Positions 54,588 to 62,698 of a stretch of DNA of 64,000 nt are shown here, piece after piece. Origin of the DNA: a virus; IMG/VR virus record IMGVR_UViG_3300046804_004994, positions 1-64,000 of that record; one strand, written 5' to 3'. The notes beneath the pieces are model-generated. The model had not been told where the DNA came from and searched no databases. It was given only the letters and a program-made list of their open reading frames with translations. Made by a program: the position numbers and the translations under genes. The stretch's first letter is position 1. The number at the start of each line of letters is the position of its first letter.

Positions 54588-55621
54588 ACTTTAGCATTCT
54601 TAACCATTTTCATCATTAATTCTGCTTTAATTCCTTGATAAGTATTTTTTAATATAAATTCCGGATTTATGATGTTTTGATTTAACGCTATTGTAATATC
54701 ATTAAAATCTTTAAACTGTTTACCAAACTTTTCTGGCCAGATAAATACTTTTTGATTTGCTTTAATTAGTTTTTGTGTTTTAAGATAAGCTGCTTTGTCT
54801 ATCCATTGAGAATCTAATACCCATATCTTGTCATAAAAAGGAAATTTGTCAATTTGTTCTTTTTGTTTGGATGTATATAAAATATCACTCTTTTCTTGGA
54901 TGCCTGCAACTGCGATCCCATTAGGGACAAAGCAAGCATTGATAGGGCCTTCAAAAATAAAAATTTTGTCGAGATCCGGGGATATTTGATCAATATTAAA
55001 TAAACTTTTTTCAGAATTTATCTTTGATATGTATTTTGCACTATTATGTGTCTTGACATTTAATAATCGTGTTTGGTAAAACACAATCTTCCTATCAAAG
55101 TCAAAAAATGGTATGACAAGTCTATTCTTATGTACATAGTCTGTTAATGATACATAAAATGTTCTTGGTGAATTAACAGCTATGTGTAAATTTCGGGATT
55201 TAATGAATTCTTGTGCAGCTTTTACAATCTTATTGTCTGTGTAATATTGTAATTGCACATCATCTTTTAAATTTATGCAATCTAATGGAAGAATTTCATT
55301 ATTTTGATACTTGCTTGTAGTATCTTCTTGTGACGAAGATGGTGTACAGTCAAATGAAGCTATTTCATCTTTTATTTCAGCTCCAGTTAGCTTAGTGGTC
55401 TCTTTTATCCATTTATATGGGGTACTACTCCATCCACAGTTATGACAAAATATATTATTGTTTTTAGGAATATAAAAACATCTACGTTTCTTTAGCCAAC
55501 TCGCACCTTCACGACAAATTGGACAACTACCTTGATAAGTATTGTTATACTTATTATATTTTGGTTTACCTACTTGCTGGTAAAATTTTTTGACAATATA
55601 TTCAACCGGAATATTAATCAC
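54584..55621 (-). CDS. 61: DNA primase, T4 gp61-like
   Basis: The 345-residue protein has an N-terminal zinc-binding domain (CPIC at 33-36 and CHNC at 59-62) and a TOPRIM-type catalytic core: IFIFEGPINACF with the conserved Glu, then KIWVLDSQWIDKAA with the acidic pair position. T4 gp61 is 342 residues. It makes RNA primers with helicase gp41 (60688-62016). The start codon is GTG at 55621. No late-type element is seen upstream, which agrees with early or middle expression. Confidence 0.88.
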   Translation of the reverse strand: MINIPVEYIVKKFYQQVGKPKYNKYNNTYQGSCPICREGASWLKKRRCFYIPKNNNIFCHNCGWSSTPYKWIKETTKLTGAEIKDEIASFDCTPSSSQEDTTSKYQNNEILPLDCINLKDDVQLQYYTDNKIVKAAQEFIKSRNLHIAVNSPRTFYVSLTDYVHKNRLVIPFFDFDRKIVFYQTRLLNVKTHNSAKYISKINSEKSLFNIDQISPDLDKIFIFEGPINACFVPNGIAVAGIQEKSDILYTSKQKEQIDKFPFYDKIWVLDSQWIDKAAYLKTQKLIKANQKVFIWPEKFGKQFKDFNDITIALNQNIINPEFILKNTYQGIKAELMMKMVKNAKV

Positions 55622-55655
55622 ATTTAAAATCTAAATGTGTTCCGATTAAAATCAA

Positions 55656-55850
55656 TTATATTTCTTTTCCTGTCTGGGCATCGACAATTTTAACAATTCC
55701 ACGACGAATAAATTGACCGGTCTGGCTATCATACCAAACCGCTTCAGTATAAATCTTATCACCAATCCGTTTTTCAACTAGCTTGGGATCGCTTATAACT
55801 CCACTTATAGGTGAAATAATACGTTTTGGTTGTACTCTAGGAGCGTTCAT
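55656..55850 (-). CDS. Small hypothetical protein
   Basis: The 64-residue protein (MNAPRVQPKRIISPISGVIS at its start) is basic, with a beta-hairpin-like part AVWYDSQTGQFIRRGIVKIV. This resembles small SH3-like or zinc-less ribbon domains, but no family is recognised. It has a CATAAATA element 5 bases before the ATG, although its neighbours are replication genes, so it may be expressed late. Confidence 0.6.
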   Translation of the reverse strand: MNAPRVQPKRIISPISGVISDPKLVEKRIGDKIYTEAVWYDSQTGQFIRRGIVKIVDAQTGKEI

Positions 55851-55854
55851 ACAT

Positions 55855-56142
55855 TTATTTATGCGTTTTATTGTGCATAAATTGAGCTTTTAACACAGAA
55901 ACCACTTTATTAGGTATAGATTTAACAGGTTCTACGATACCATTAGAAATTCCAATAGTAAATTTATCTTTTGGAATTGATCTATTTATTAGTTTTGGAA
56001 TTGATATGCATTTATATTCTTCAATATCTTCCTCTACCACTAGTAATAGTTCCCCACAATATGTTCCGGTTACAACTGCATATAACCAATTACGTTTAGG
56101 TGATTTTGCACTATTTAAATTGAACAATTTAGTTATTGACAT
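55855..56142 (-). CDS. Small hypothetical protein
   Basis: I start at the internal ATG at 56142 (MSITKLFNLNSAKSPKRN, 95 residues), which leaves a 14-base overlap with the upstream gene; the longer frame overlaps it by 62 bases. The protein has a compact beta-rich core (WLYAVVTGTYCGELLLVVEE) and a basic tail. No family is recognised. It follows the next small gene in a four-gene run downstream of the sliding clamp. Confidence 0.55.
   Translation of the reverse strand: MSITKLFNLNSAKSPKRNWLYAVVTGTYCGELLLVVEEDIEEYKCISIPKLINRSIPKDKFTIGISNGIVEPVKSIPNKVVSVLKAQFMHNKTHK
55856..55863 (-). promoter_or_regulatory. Late promoter-like CATAAATA
   Basis: Five bases before the ATG of the 64-residue gene; includes the stop region of the upstream gene. 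Confidence 0.5.
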
Positions 56143-56419
56143 TATTAATAAAAAATTTTGTAAATGCTGATGATAGTGCATCAGCATCAAGTTGCGTTTT
56201 TGCGTTTATAATAATTGTTGGCTCACCTTCAAATGTATACCCAATAACTAGAAATGTTCTTAAAAACTCTTCTATAGTTGCGTTAATAGCATTTGAATCG
56301 TCGTGAGTTTTTCTGCAATGTGCTTGCAAATATTCACCTAAAGCTTCAGTTAAAATATTTTTTATTTGAACATCGCTCTTTTTTTTCGAACGTTTGCTTT
56401 GTTTAGGTGACTTATCCAT
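56129..56419 (-). CDS. Small hypothetical protein
   Basis: The 96-residue protein has a Lys/Ser-rich N-terminus (MDKSPKQSKRSKKKSD) and then an alpha-beta domain with IIINAKTQLDADALSSAF. The basic start suggests nucleic-acid contact but no motif supports it. It follows the 115-residue gene by 8 bases, and a CTTAAATA lies 5 bases before the ATG. Confidence 0.6.
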   Translation of the reverse strand: MDKSPKQSKRSKKKSDVQIKNILTEALGEYLQAHCRKTHDDSNAINATIEEFLRTFLVIGYTFEGEPTIIINAKTQLDADALSSAFTKFFINNVNN

Positions 56420-56424
56420 GCAAT

Positions 56425-56432
56425 TATTTAAG
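56425..56432 (-). promoter_or_regulatory. Late promoter-like CTTAAATA
   Basis: Five bases before the ATG of the 96-residue gene. Confidence 0.5.
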
Positions 56433-56775
56433 ATTTTTCTACGTAATATTTATCAGTCGGTAATAACTGTTTGACTCCACGTTCTAGTAGAAGTGTTACA
56501 ACCACTTCAATTGAATCGGTTTTGAGTGAGAAGTTCTTAGGAAAAAGAATACCTCCGTCATTTAATTCAAATAAAATTTCTCCATTAATTGTTTTATTTT
56601 CATAACATGTAATGAAAATTGATGCTGCACCAGGGTCTACTAAGATTGTCCAACTACGTGCATCGCTTTTACTGTAGTTTTGAAAAATTCGAACAACACC
56701 AATTTTATTGTCTCTTAATCGTTTAATAAAGTATCCTGGAGTTGTTAACTTATTATTGCGTTTCTTATATATCAT
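56428..56775 (-). CDS. Hypothetical protein next to sliding clamp
   Basis: The 115-residue protein (MIYKKRNNKLTTPGYFIKRL at its start) is a mixed alpha-beta protein with the strands KIGVVRIFQNY and SWTILVDPGAASIFITCYEN. No family is recognised. The ATG overlaps the stop of the gp45-like gene by 4 bases, so it is co-translated with the clamp and may act with replication or late transcription; the clamp is part of the late transcription machinery in T4. Confidence 0.65.
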   Translation of the reverse strand: MIYKKRNNKLTTPGYFIKRLRDNKIGVVRIFQNYSKSDARSWTILVDPGAASIFITCYENKTINGEILFELNDGGILFPKNFSLKTDSIEVVVTLLLERGVKQLLPTDKYYVEKS

Positions 56776-57503
56776 TTTAATAATGCGGTTGTTATGTATT
56801 GTAATTTATATTTACTATCTAAAATTTCAAATATTGCCACCCCTCTATCTGAGTTTACTCGAACAGAAATTGAAGAATTTTTTGGTACGTATATCATTCT
56901 AAATATGTCGAATGATAATGCAAATGAATTAATATCTTCACCGGTAAAATTATCTGCAATTATAGTAGAGTACACATCAATATTTGCACGGGTCTTATCA
57001 TTCAGTTCCGCAAAGACTTTACTATTCTTAGTTGATAAGTACACTTTATTACTATCTGTTATGAATAAACTGCTTTTATGCAAAGTATTATATGTTTCAT
57101 AAGAGATTTGAAATGATGTTTGCCACTCAAAACTATTTATTTTTTCAAGATTGATAGCAGGTGTTACAATAATCCCAGGCTCAAGCAAATGGTATTTCAT
57201 TCTTGTATGCTCTGAAACATATTCAATATTATTCGGATTTAATATAAATGACACGTTATCATCATTTACGGATTCCAAAATCCGTATAAATCTTTTAAGA
57301 TCAGGCATATTTAGCTCAACAGGTTTATCAGTTCCGGACTGATGTTGCCACTCAGCATATAATACGACATTATTATCAGCGCTTTTATTTAAACTGCTAA
57401 ATTTATCTGCAGTTATTTGAATAAGTGCGAGTGTACTTATATTTGAAATAGGAGATAAAAACGCATTAATGAACTCTCCTTTATTCGCGATTGTAATGGT
57501 CAT
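56772..57503 (-). CDS. 45: Sliding clamp, T4 gp45-like
   Basis: The 243-residue protein has the length and pattern of gp45 (228 in T4). The N-terminal helix FINAFLSPISNISTLALIQI is followed by a beta-strand pair with VVLYAEWQHQ, a central linker, and a second copy of the fold ending in VAIFEILDSKYKLQYI. Trimers encircle DNA, tether the polymerase and, in T4, activate late promoters with gp33 and gp55. This fits the many TATAAATA elements in the window. It lies between the gp32-side gene and the small hypothetical. Confidence 0.85.
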   Translation of the reverse strand: MTITIANKGEFINAFLSPISNISTLALIQITADKFSSLNKSADNNVVLYAEWQHQSGTDKPVELNMPDLKRFIRILESVNDDNVSFILNPNNIEYVSEHTRMKYHLLEPGIIVTPAINLEKINSFEWQTSFQISYETYNTLHKSSLFITDSNKVYLSTKNSKVFAELNDKTRANIDVYSTIIADNFTGEDINSFALSFDIFRMIYVPKNSSISVRVNSDRGVAIFEILDSKYKLQYITTALLK

Positions 57504-57506
57504 TGA

Positions 57507-57965
57507 TTAATAGATATTATCTACGTTCCTATTTTTTTCAATTTTTTCTTCTATTTTTATTAAAAGCTTTTTGATTGTATTTACATCATCCAAAATATTA
57601 TTAAGTTTTGTTTCTAACTTACCGTATAAATGAGTTTGTTCAAAATCAAATAATAGTTGTTCATCAGATGAATATTTCTGTGCAGGTTCTATTGGAATAA
57701 TATGTGCTGCTTGAGGCACCGCTTGAGGCACCGCTTGAGGCACCGCTTGAGGCACCGCTTGAGGCACCGAAGGTACAGTCGGCTCAGACATTTGCCGAGC
57801 CGACTGTACCAGCTTTTGTGCAAGATTTTGAAATCCTGTACTAGATCTATTAAGATTGGCTGAACTTCCTATAATATTTTCATCAAGCTTTTTTAATTGA
57901 GAAAATGTACTCCCGATTAGATTCATCAAATCTTGGGGGTTTGGAAGTGGTTCAAGTTCAGCCAT
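57507..57965 (-). CDS. Hypothetical protein with VPQA repeats and coiled-coil C-terminus
   Basis: The 152-residue protein has a helical N-terminus (residues 1-65), a Pro linker of five tandem Val-Pro-Gln-Ala units (about 66-86) and a C-terminal predicted coiled coil (KLETKLNNILDDVNTIKKLL). No family is recognised. It lies between gp32 and gp45 genes, so a role in replication or recombination is plausible. The coding sequence contains a perfect 14-bp inverted repeat (57772-57810) just before the repeats. Confidence 0.6.
   Translation of the reverse strand: MAELEPLPNPQDLMNLIGSTFSQLKKLDENIIGSSANLNRSSTGFQNLAQKLVQSARQMSEPTVPSVPQAVPQAVPQAVPQAVPQAAHIIPIEPAQKYSSDEQLLFDFEQTHLYGKLETKLNNILDDVNTIKKLLIKIEEKIEKNRNVDNIY
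57709..57768. repeat. Five exact tandem 12-bp units (coding)
   Basis: The unit gcttgaggcacc is repeated five times without change. Reading on the minus strand it encodes the VPQA linker. The exact identity suggests recent expansion by slippage. Confidence 0.97.
57772..57810. repeat. Perfect 14-bp inverted repeat inside a gene
   Basis: Ggtacagtcggctc (57772-57785) is followed by 11 bases and then gagccgactgtacc (57797-57810), its exact reverse complement. It is more GC-rich than the surroundings and lies directly next to the five 12-bp repeats. It has no following U-tract on either strand, so it is unlikely to be a simple terminator. Confidence 0.95.
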
Positions 57966-57971
57966 AATAAC

Positions 57972-58793
57972 TTAGTTAAGATCTTTTAAGAGTTCATCAA
58001 CATCTGCATCAGATAATGCTTCAACTGAATTAGTTTCAGCTTCTGATACCGATCCATGTGCGGACGGTGCTGCAGAAGGCACCGTAGAAGGTCTTGATGT
58101 AACATCTCCGTTAAAGTGTGTTGCAAACAAATCCTTCAACTCATCATACGACTTAATAGTAATAATCTTTGTGAGATCGTGAACTCCATTATAAATCGCT
58201 TCCATCTGCTGTTCATTCAAATGAAGATCAATCGGCGAGGTAAATCTACTAGATGTAAATGTTGGAAAGTCTCCCTGCATTTCGACCTTAATCTTCAAAT
58301 TAACCCCTTGCGGAGACAAGTCGAAGATCTTTGGACCAAACTCATCAACATCTTCATTCATAGCAGCGTTAATAATCTTTTCCAATTGTCTACCATAGCG
58401 GATGATCTTAATTGTTCCCTTATTTTCTGGTGTCTTAGAATCTTCTAAGACATAAACGTTGCACATCCACTTTTCTGTGCGACGAATAGACTCAGCCTTC
58501 TTTTTCTCTTCTTCAGAACCAGTTCGAATGTATCGAAAACGTTCCTCAGAAATAGGATCACGCTCACCAAACGTTGTTGGTGAAATTGCGCTGACATTTT
58601 GCCCCGTGGCAAAAGATTTCCAATTATGTACATAGTATCTAAAAAATGTCTTTTCTAGATCTTTAACATTTGGTAATAAACGAACCACATAGGTGTTACC
58701 CGGTTCGAAGCGTAGGATGTCTTTTGAAGATGATTTTTCTTCATCTTTGTTAAGAGCATCTTTAATTGAATTAAACATATTTGTATTAAACAT
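57972..58793 (-). CDS. 32: Single-stranded DNA-binding protein, T4 gp32-like
   Basis: The 273-residue protein shows the gp32 layout: a basic N-terminal region with RFEPGNTYVVRLLPN, the OB-fold core with FRYYVHNWKSF, then WMCNVYVLEDSKTPENKG and GRQLEKIINAAM, and an acidic C-terminal tail (DADVDELLKDLN) that binds partners. It protects ssDNA and organises the replisome. The zinc-binding cysteines present in T4 gp32 are missing in the loop after VHNWKSF, which has no Cys at all. It stands alone in front of a gp45-containing run, and a short inverted repeat precedes it. Confidence 0.92.
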   Translation of the reverse strand: MFNTNMFNSIKDALNKDEEKSSSKDILRFEPGNTYVVRLLPNVKDLEKTFFRYYVHNWKSFATGQNVSAISPTTFGERDPISEERFRYIRTGSEEEKKKAESIRRTEKWMCNVYVLEDSKTPENKGTIKIIRYGRQLEKIINAAMNEDVDEFGPKIFDLSPQGVNLKIKVEMQGDFPTFTSSRFTSPIDLHLNEQQMEAIYNGVHDLTKIITIKSYDELKDLFATHFNGDVTSRPSTVPSAAPSAHGSVSEAETNSVEALSDADVDELLKDLN

Positions 58794-58819
58794 AACAAAA
58801 TCAATTTAAGCTAAAACGC

Positions 58820-59491
58820 TTAAAAATCAAGGCTTTTTTTCAATTTTTTTAAGCCTTCTCTAATAAGTAATTTGCACTTTTTTGATACATAAAACCCGGT
58901 GCGCCACTTTTCAATATTGTTGTAAAAGTCTTCTCCGAACATGAACTTTAACATGGATGAATCAAACGATTTTATAATATTCTCAAGATTATCATCACCA
59001 AACATCACATGTGGGACGATTTTATGTGTCTTTATGTGATAAATGAAAATAGGTAATTGCCCTGTAAACGTCTTTAAATATTCATTGTATGAAAGTGAGT
59101 TTTCTGTGCAATACGTCTTTAAAAATACCAAAGAATCTTTGATGCGCGTTAACATTTCTATCGAATCTAAGCTGGCTGTTTCAAGCTGTTTTATATATAT
59201 GGAATATGCTTTTAATGCGCGTTGAGAAATATAAAACTCTAAATTAAAGTATTGTTTATCTTGCGTTGAATATACTTTATATGGTGCAATAAAATAATCA
59301 TTTACTAAAATATTATCATGTTTTGATAAAATATATCCAATTTTTTTAATTATACCGTATAAAGATCGATCTATGTCTTCAAAATTTTTGCGCAACTGAT
59401 ACGGTAGATTTTGTTGTTGCCTAGATACTTTTAGAAAAGTGTTGTATATGTGTTTTTCGAAAGAATTTAATGGTTCTATTACAGTATCCAC
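58820..59491 (-). CDS. Hypothetical helical protein upstream of gp32
   Basis: The 223-residue protein is helical and rich in Lys, Tyr and Phe; the start codon is GTG at 59491. It has no recognised motif. In T4 the gene upstream of 32 is 59 (helicase loader, 217 residues), and the length and helicity match, but I see no clear sequence similarity, so this is only a positional suggestion. It ends 26 bases before gp32. Confidence 0.55.
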   Translation of the reverse strand: MDTVIEPLNSFEKHIYNTFLKVSRQQQNLPYQLRKNFEDIDRSLYGIIKKIGYILSKHDNILVNDYFIAPYKVYSTQDKQYFNLEFYISQRALKAYSIYIKQLETASLDSIEMLTRIKDSLVFLKTYCTENSLSYNEYLKTFTGQLPIFIYHIKTHKIVPHVMFGDDNLENIIKSFDSSMLKFMFGEDFYNNIEKWRTGFYVSKKCKLLIREGLKKLKKSLDF

Positions 59492-59496
59492 AAATA

Positions 59497-59775
59497 TTAA
59501 AATATGTCAGTTCCTTTTTTTGAATTTAAAAACTTGGACAAATATTTACTGTTACATAATGTAGGGTCATATTTTATAAAAGTTTCTACAACTTCATAAT
59601 TTGTTTCAATACATAGCAATTCTTTGAATAGTGAACGATATCCTGCATTTTTTAATATGAGTAAGAAAATATTTGGTAAATTTAGCTTTTTATTATTGAT
59701 AATGCAAATAAAACTGCAAAATCGTAAAAAATAATATTCTGTTTCTTTTTGAGATATGGTTAAATGATCGCTCAT
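59497..59775 (-). CDS. Small hypothetical protein
   Basis: The 92-residue protein (MSDHLTISQKETEYYFLRFC at its start) is helical with several Cys residues. No family is recognised. It overlaps the DHH gene by 4 bases and precedes the 223-residue gene by 5 bases, so the three are one transcript. In T4 the gene before 59 is 33, the late co-activator; no sequence similarity is visible. Confidence 0.55.
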   Translation of the reverse strand: MSDHLTISQKETEYYFLRFCSFICIINNKKLNLPNIFLLILKNAGYRSLFKELLCIETNYEVVETFIKYDPTLCNSKYLSKFLNSKKGTDIF

Positions 59776-60656
59776 ATTGGTATTAATTGTTTACAAAACA
59801 ACATAAATTTCTCTGTAATCTTACCACCGCTTGCATATTCATGACCGCCGCCGTCACATAATACATTTGCCATTTTTCCTAAATCTACTGAGATATCATC
59901 TTTTTTTCGAAAAGATACTGTCTTTGATTTTAAATTAACTATTATCGCAATATCAGCGTTTTTTTCATCTATTAGATATGTTGCTACGTCATTTAATGCG
60001 TAATCAGTAAAAGTGCCTATAATATTGCACGGCACGTTTTGTATAGTTATATTCTTTTGAAAGAGTTGCAAACTTTGTTTGATCACTTCTAACTTTTTCT
60101 TATGTATCTTGTACATCGCATCATGTTGTGATGTAAATCCTTTGAATCCTTCATGGAATTGATTATAAAATTCAATTATTTTATTCCCAGATAAATTCCA
60201 ATATACTACATTTAAAATATACGACTGTGGGTATTTTAACAAATAACAATCATAGTCATCAACGTATGCAATTAATGCTATTTGTTCTTTAGTGAAGCTC
60301 TTAACTTCATTTGAATAATGTTTATATATTAAACGTGTGCAAGATGAACACGGTTCTACGTATGCTACAGCATTTTTATATTTGCTTTTGTTTTCGACGT
60401 GTTGTGGGTGATGATCAAAAACAGTAATATTTGGCAAATCTATCAAATCAATAGCTGGAGAGGTGTCTATGTCTAGAATATAAATTTCTAACTTAGAATT
60501 ATTTTCATTTAATGCACACCATCGTTTAAAATCGTCTGCAAATTTTTTAGCAGTGGTTATATGAATATCATATTCCTTGCCAGTTATCCATTTTAAAATT
60601 GTATATGAGCCTGCGCCGTCTAAATCTGCATCAGTCCAAATTACCGGTCTATTCAT
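59772..60656 (-). CDS. DHH/DHHA1 phosphoesterase
   Basis: I start at ATG 60656 (MNRPVIWTDADLDGAGSY, 294 residues), because a GATAAATA lies 8 bases upstream of it. An ATG six codons earlier is possible. The DHH domain has TDADLDG (metal-binding Asp residues), YILDIDTSPAID and VFDHHPQHV. The DHHA1 domain ends in LCDGGGHEYASGG. Such enzymes cleave short RNA or DNA oligomers, pAp or cyclic dinucleotides with manganese. In a phage it may recycle oligonucleotides or remove a signalling nucleotide. Substrate is unknown. Confidence 0.88.
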   Translation of the reverse strand: MNRPVIWTDADLDGAGSYTILKWITGKEYDIHITTAKKFADDFKRWCALNENNSKLEIYILDIDTSPAIDLIDLPNITVFDHHPQHVENKSKYKNAVAYVEPCSSCTRLIYKHYSNEVKSFTKEQIALIAYVDDYDCYLLKYPQSYILNVVYWNLSGNKIIEFYNQFHEGFKGFTSQHDAMYKIHKKKLEVIKQSLQLFQKNITIQNVPCNIIGTFTDYALNDVATYLIDEKNADIAIIVNLKSKTVSFRKKDDISVDLGKMANVLCDGGGHEYASGGKITEKFMLFCKQLIPI

Positions 60657-60664
60657 TGTTGTAT

Positions 60665-60672
60665 TATTTATC
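60665..60672 (-). promoter_or_regulatory. Late promoter-like GATAAATA
   Basis: Eight bases before the ATG at 60656 of the DHH gene; supports that start. Confidence 0.55.
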
Positions 60673-60687
60673 ATACTTTTACACTTT

Positions 60688-62016
60688 TCAAGTTTGTGAG
60701 AGCATTGCCAATACATCTTGTGTTGTATTAGCATCATCTGTTAAATTTGCTAAAGCAGTGGACTCATCGATAGATAAAGTCGAATAATCTATCTTAAATG
60801 CATTGTTTCCATGGTTAGGTCCAAACCTGTTTTTCATTAAACCTAACCGTATTATTCCATGTTCTACATCTTCATCAAGTTGATAGATGCCTGCCATAAA
60901 ATCTGCAGTAGCAGACATACCATAACTTTCACCTATACTTTCCATGCTAGGTTCAATTGCTTGATATTGTGATCTATTAAATTGTGTAAGCGTAATAAAA
61001 GGACAAGAAAATATATACGATAATGCACGTACTTGTTCACAAATATGTTTAATACGCTCGTATGTATTACTACCAAAAGTGGTTGTTAACAAATTGATAT
61101 AATCTAAACATACTGCATCAATTCTAATTCCCGCGTTTTTTATCTTCTTAATAAACGAATTAATATTTCTAGGAGAAATGGTGCTTGGTGGAAATTCTTT
61201 AATATAAATCCTGCCCTGTTTAGGATTTTGACGTAACTCTTTTAAATATTTTTCTAATGTTGTGGTATCGGTTTTAAGTTGTCTAATAGGTATTTTTGAC
61301 AATGATGAACAAAATCTACGAGCGTACATCATTTCTGACATTTCTAATGTAATTAATAATACATTTTTGCCTTGTTTGGCAATGTTTTGAGCTATATTAC
61401 CCAATACGATACTTTTTCCAATATTAGGTAGTCCAGCAAATATGTACATTGCTCTACCATTTGTTTGGAAACCACCGTCTAGTTTTTCATCTAACCATTT
61501 CCAACCAGAAGAAATAACTGGTTCTGTTTTTGTTAAATCGTGAATAATTTTATCTGTGTCTTTAAACAACTCAATCCCGTAATTAGTGGTGAGATCAATA
61601 TTACACGTTTTTTCAAATTTTTGTAATATTGCAGATGTATCCACTCTATTTGATGATAAGTCTTCACCAACTTCTAATATAGTTTTGTATACTGCACGCT
61701 CTTTTAAATACTGTTCAGTGTTTTTATATAATTCATCTTCATTAAACACTTTATCTATATCACCAATTTCAGTTAAAACTGTTTTAAATGCATTTTGATC
61801 TTCACGTGTATTTAAAAAGTTTCTAATTTCAGTAGATGACGGAATCGTATTGCATCTTTCAAAGAAATCTTTAATTACTCTGTATACATGCCGCTTATTA
61901 TCACATTTAATGTAATCAATATCTGTATTATCTATTACAGAAGAAAAATATTGTTCATCAGTGAGACACTTATATATAAATGTCTTTTCAAATTGATCTA
62001 AATTAAGCTTTGACAT
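60688..62016 (-). CDS. 41: Replicative DNA helicase, T4 gp41-like
   Basis: The 442-residue protein has a small helical N-terminal domain and a RecA-type core: Walker A GLPNIGKS (195-202), the segment LLITLEMSEMMYARRF, Walker B VCLDYINLL and the sensor region TLTQFNRSQ, as in DnaB-type hexamers. It unwinds the fork and pairs with primase gp61. It is 475 residues in T4. The gene overlaps the glycosyltransferase gene by 14 bases; no late-type element is found. Homologues in other phages often carry inteins, but this one does not. Confidence 0.93.
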   Translation of the reverse strand: MSKLNLDQFEKTFIYKCLTDEQYFSSVIDNTDIDYIKCDNKRHVYRVIKDFFERCNTIPSSTEIRNFLNTREDQNAFKTVLTEIGDIDKVFNEDELYKNTEQYLKERAVYKTILEVGEDLSSNRVDTSAILQKFEKTCNIDLTTNYGIELFKDTDKIIHDLTKTEPVISSGWKWLDEKLDGGFQTNGRAMYIFAGLPNIGKSIVLGNIAQNIAKQGKNVLLITLEMSEMMYARRFCSSLSKIPIRQLKTDTTTLEKYLKELRQNPKQGRIYIKEFPPSTISPRNINSFIKKIKNAGIRIDAVCLDYINLLTTTFGSNTYERIKHICEQVRALSYIFSCPFITLTQFNRSQYQAIEPSMESIGESYGMSATADFMAGIYQLDEDVEHGIIRLGLMKNRFGPNHGNNAFKIDYSTLSIDESTALANLTDDANTTQDVLAMLSQT

Positions 62017-62698
62017 TATATTCAGCTAAAAACTTATCATTACTATCTTTCCACGGCTTGTGGTCCACACCTTCAACCAATCCAGGTGAAGAATGAATTA
62101 CATGGATTGGATACACACCAATTTTAATACCCTTTTTATGTGCATCTATACAACTTGATAAATCGTAATGATGGAATGTATAGTTTTCATTAAATTTCCA
62201 TTTTGCAGCTAAAACTGTAGGTAAATGCACTGCAAGAAAACATCCGTCAGCAATTACCACTCTACTCGGAGTATGTCCAAATGATGTGGTAAAAATTTCA
62301 CCTTTATTACTTACTGGATGTGCTGCTTGACCGCGTTGATCTTCTCTATTACACATAATATGCCATAGTGCTGGAAACTGAATACGAGGATTAATACCAC
62401 CAGCAATTCCAATTATACCATATTTTAATTCATCAAATGCTCTGAATAGTTTAAGTTTCAAACTTTGACCAAATTCATCAATGTATAAATCATCGTGTGC
62501 AAATACTATGAATTCATATTTATCTTTATACATTTCTGCGATAAATTCATTATATCGTGCAGGCAATCCTTGTTTATTATCTGCTAAAATTTCATAGTCT
62601 GCATCTATTTCATTCATTTTTATAGATGTATAAATATCTGTTTTATATATTTCATTAAACGGTCTGGCCGTGCATGATACTATTAATATTTTCTTCAT
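62003..62698 (-). CDS. Glycosyltransferase-like protein (GT-A, StrF-type)
   Basis: The 231-residue protein has LPARYNEFIAEMYKDKYEFIV followed by FAHDDLYIDEFG (His-Asp-Asp as the sugar-nucleotide/metal motif), then IADGCFLAVHLPTVL and a C-terminal YTFHHYDLSSCIDAHKKG and HVIHSSPG, a pattern of GT-A enzymes of the StrF group. It could add sugar to phage DNA, protein or host surface glycan. It sits between helicase and glutamine amidotransferase genes with overlaps on both sides. Confidence 0.75.
   Translation of the reverse strand: MKKILIVSCTARPFNEIYKTDIYTSIKMNEIDADYEILADNKQGLPARYNEFIAEMYKDKYEFIVFAHDDLYIDEFGQSLKLKLFRAFDELKYGIIGIAGGINPRIQFPALWHIMCNREDQRGQAAHPVSNKGEIFTTSFGHTPSRVVIADGCFLAVHLPTVLAAKWKFNENYTFHHYDLSSCIDAHKKGIKIGVYPIHVIHSSPGLVEGVDHKPWKDSNDKFLAEYNVKA

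Noticed and set aside
58805-58824. tttaagc/gcttaaa hairpin before gp32 as terminator
   Set aside because: Short AU-rich stem without a continuous U-tract; may be chance.
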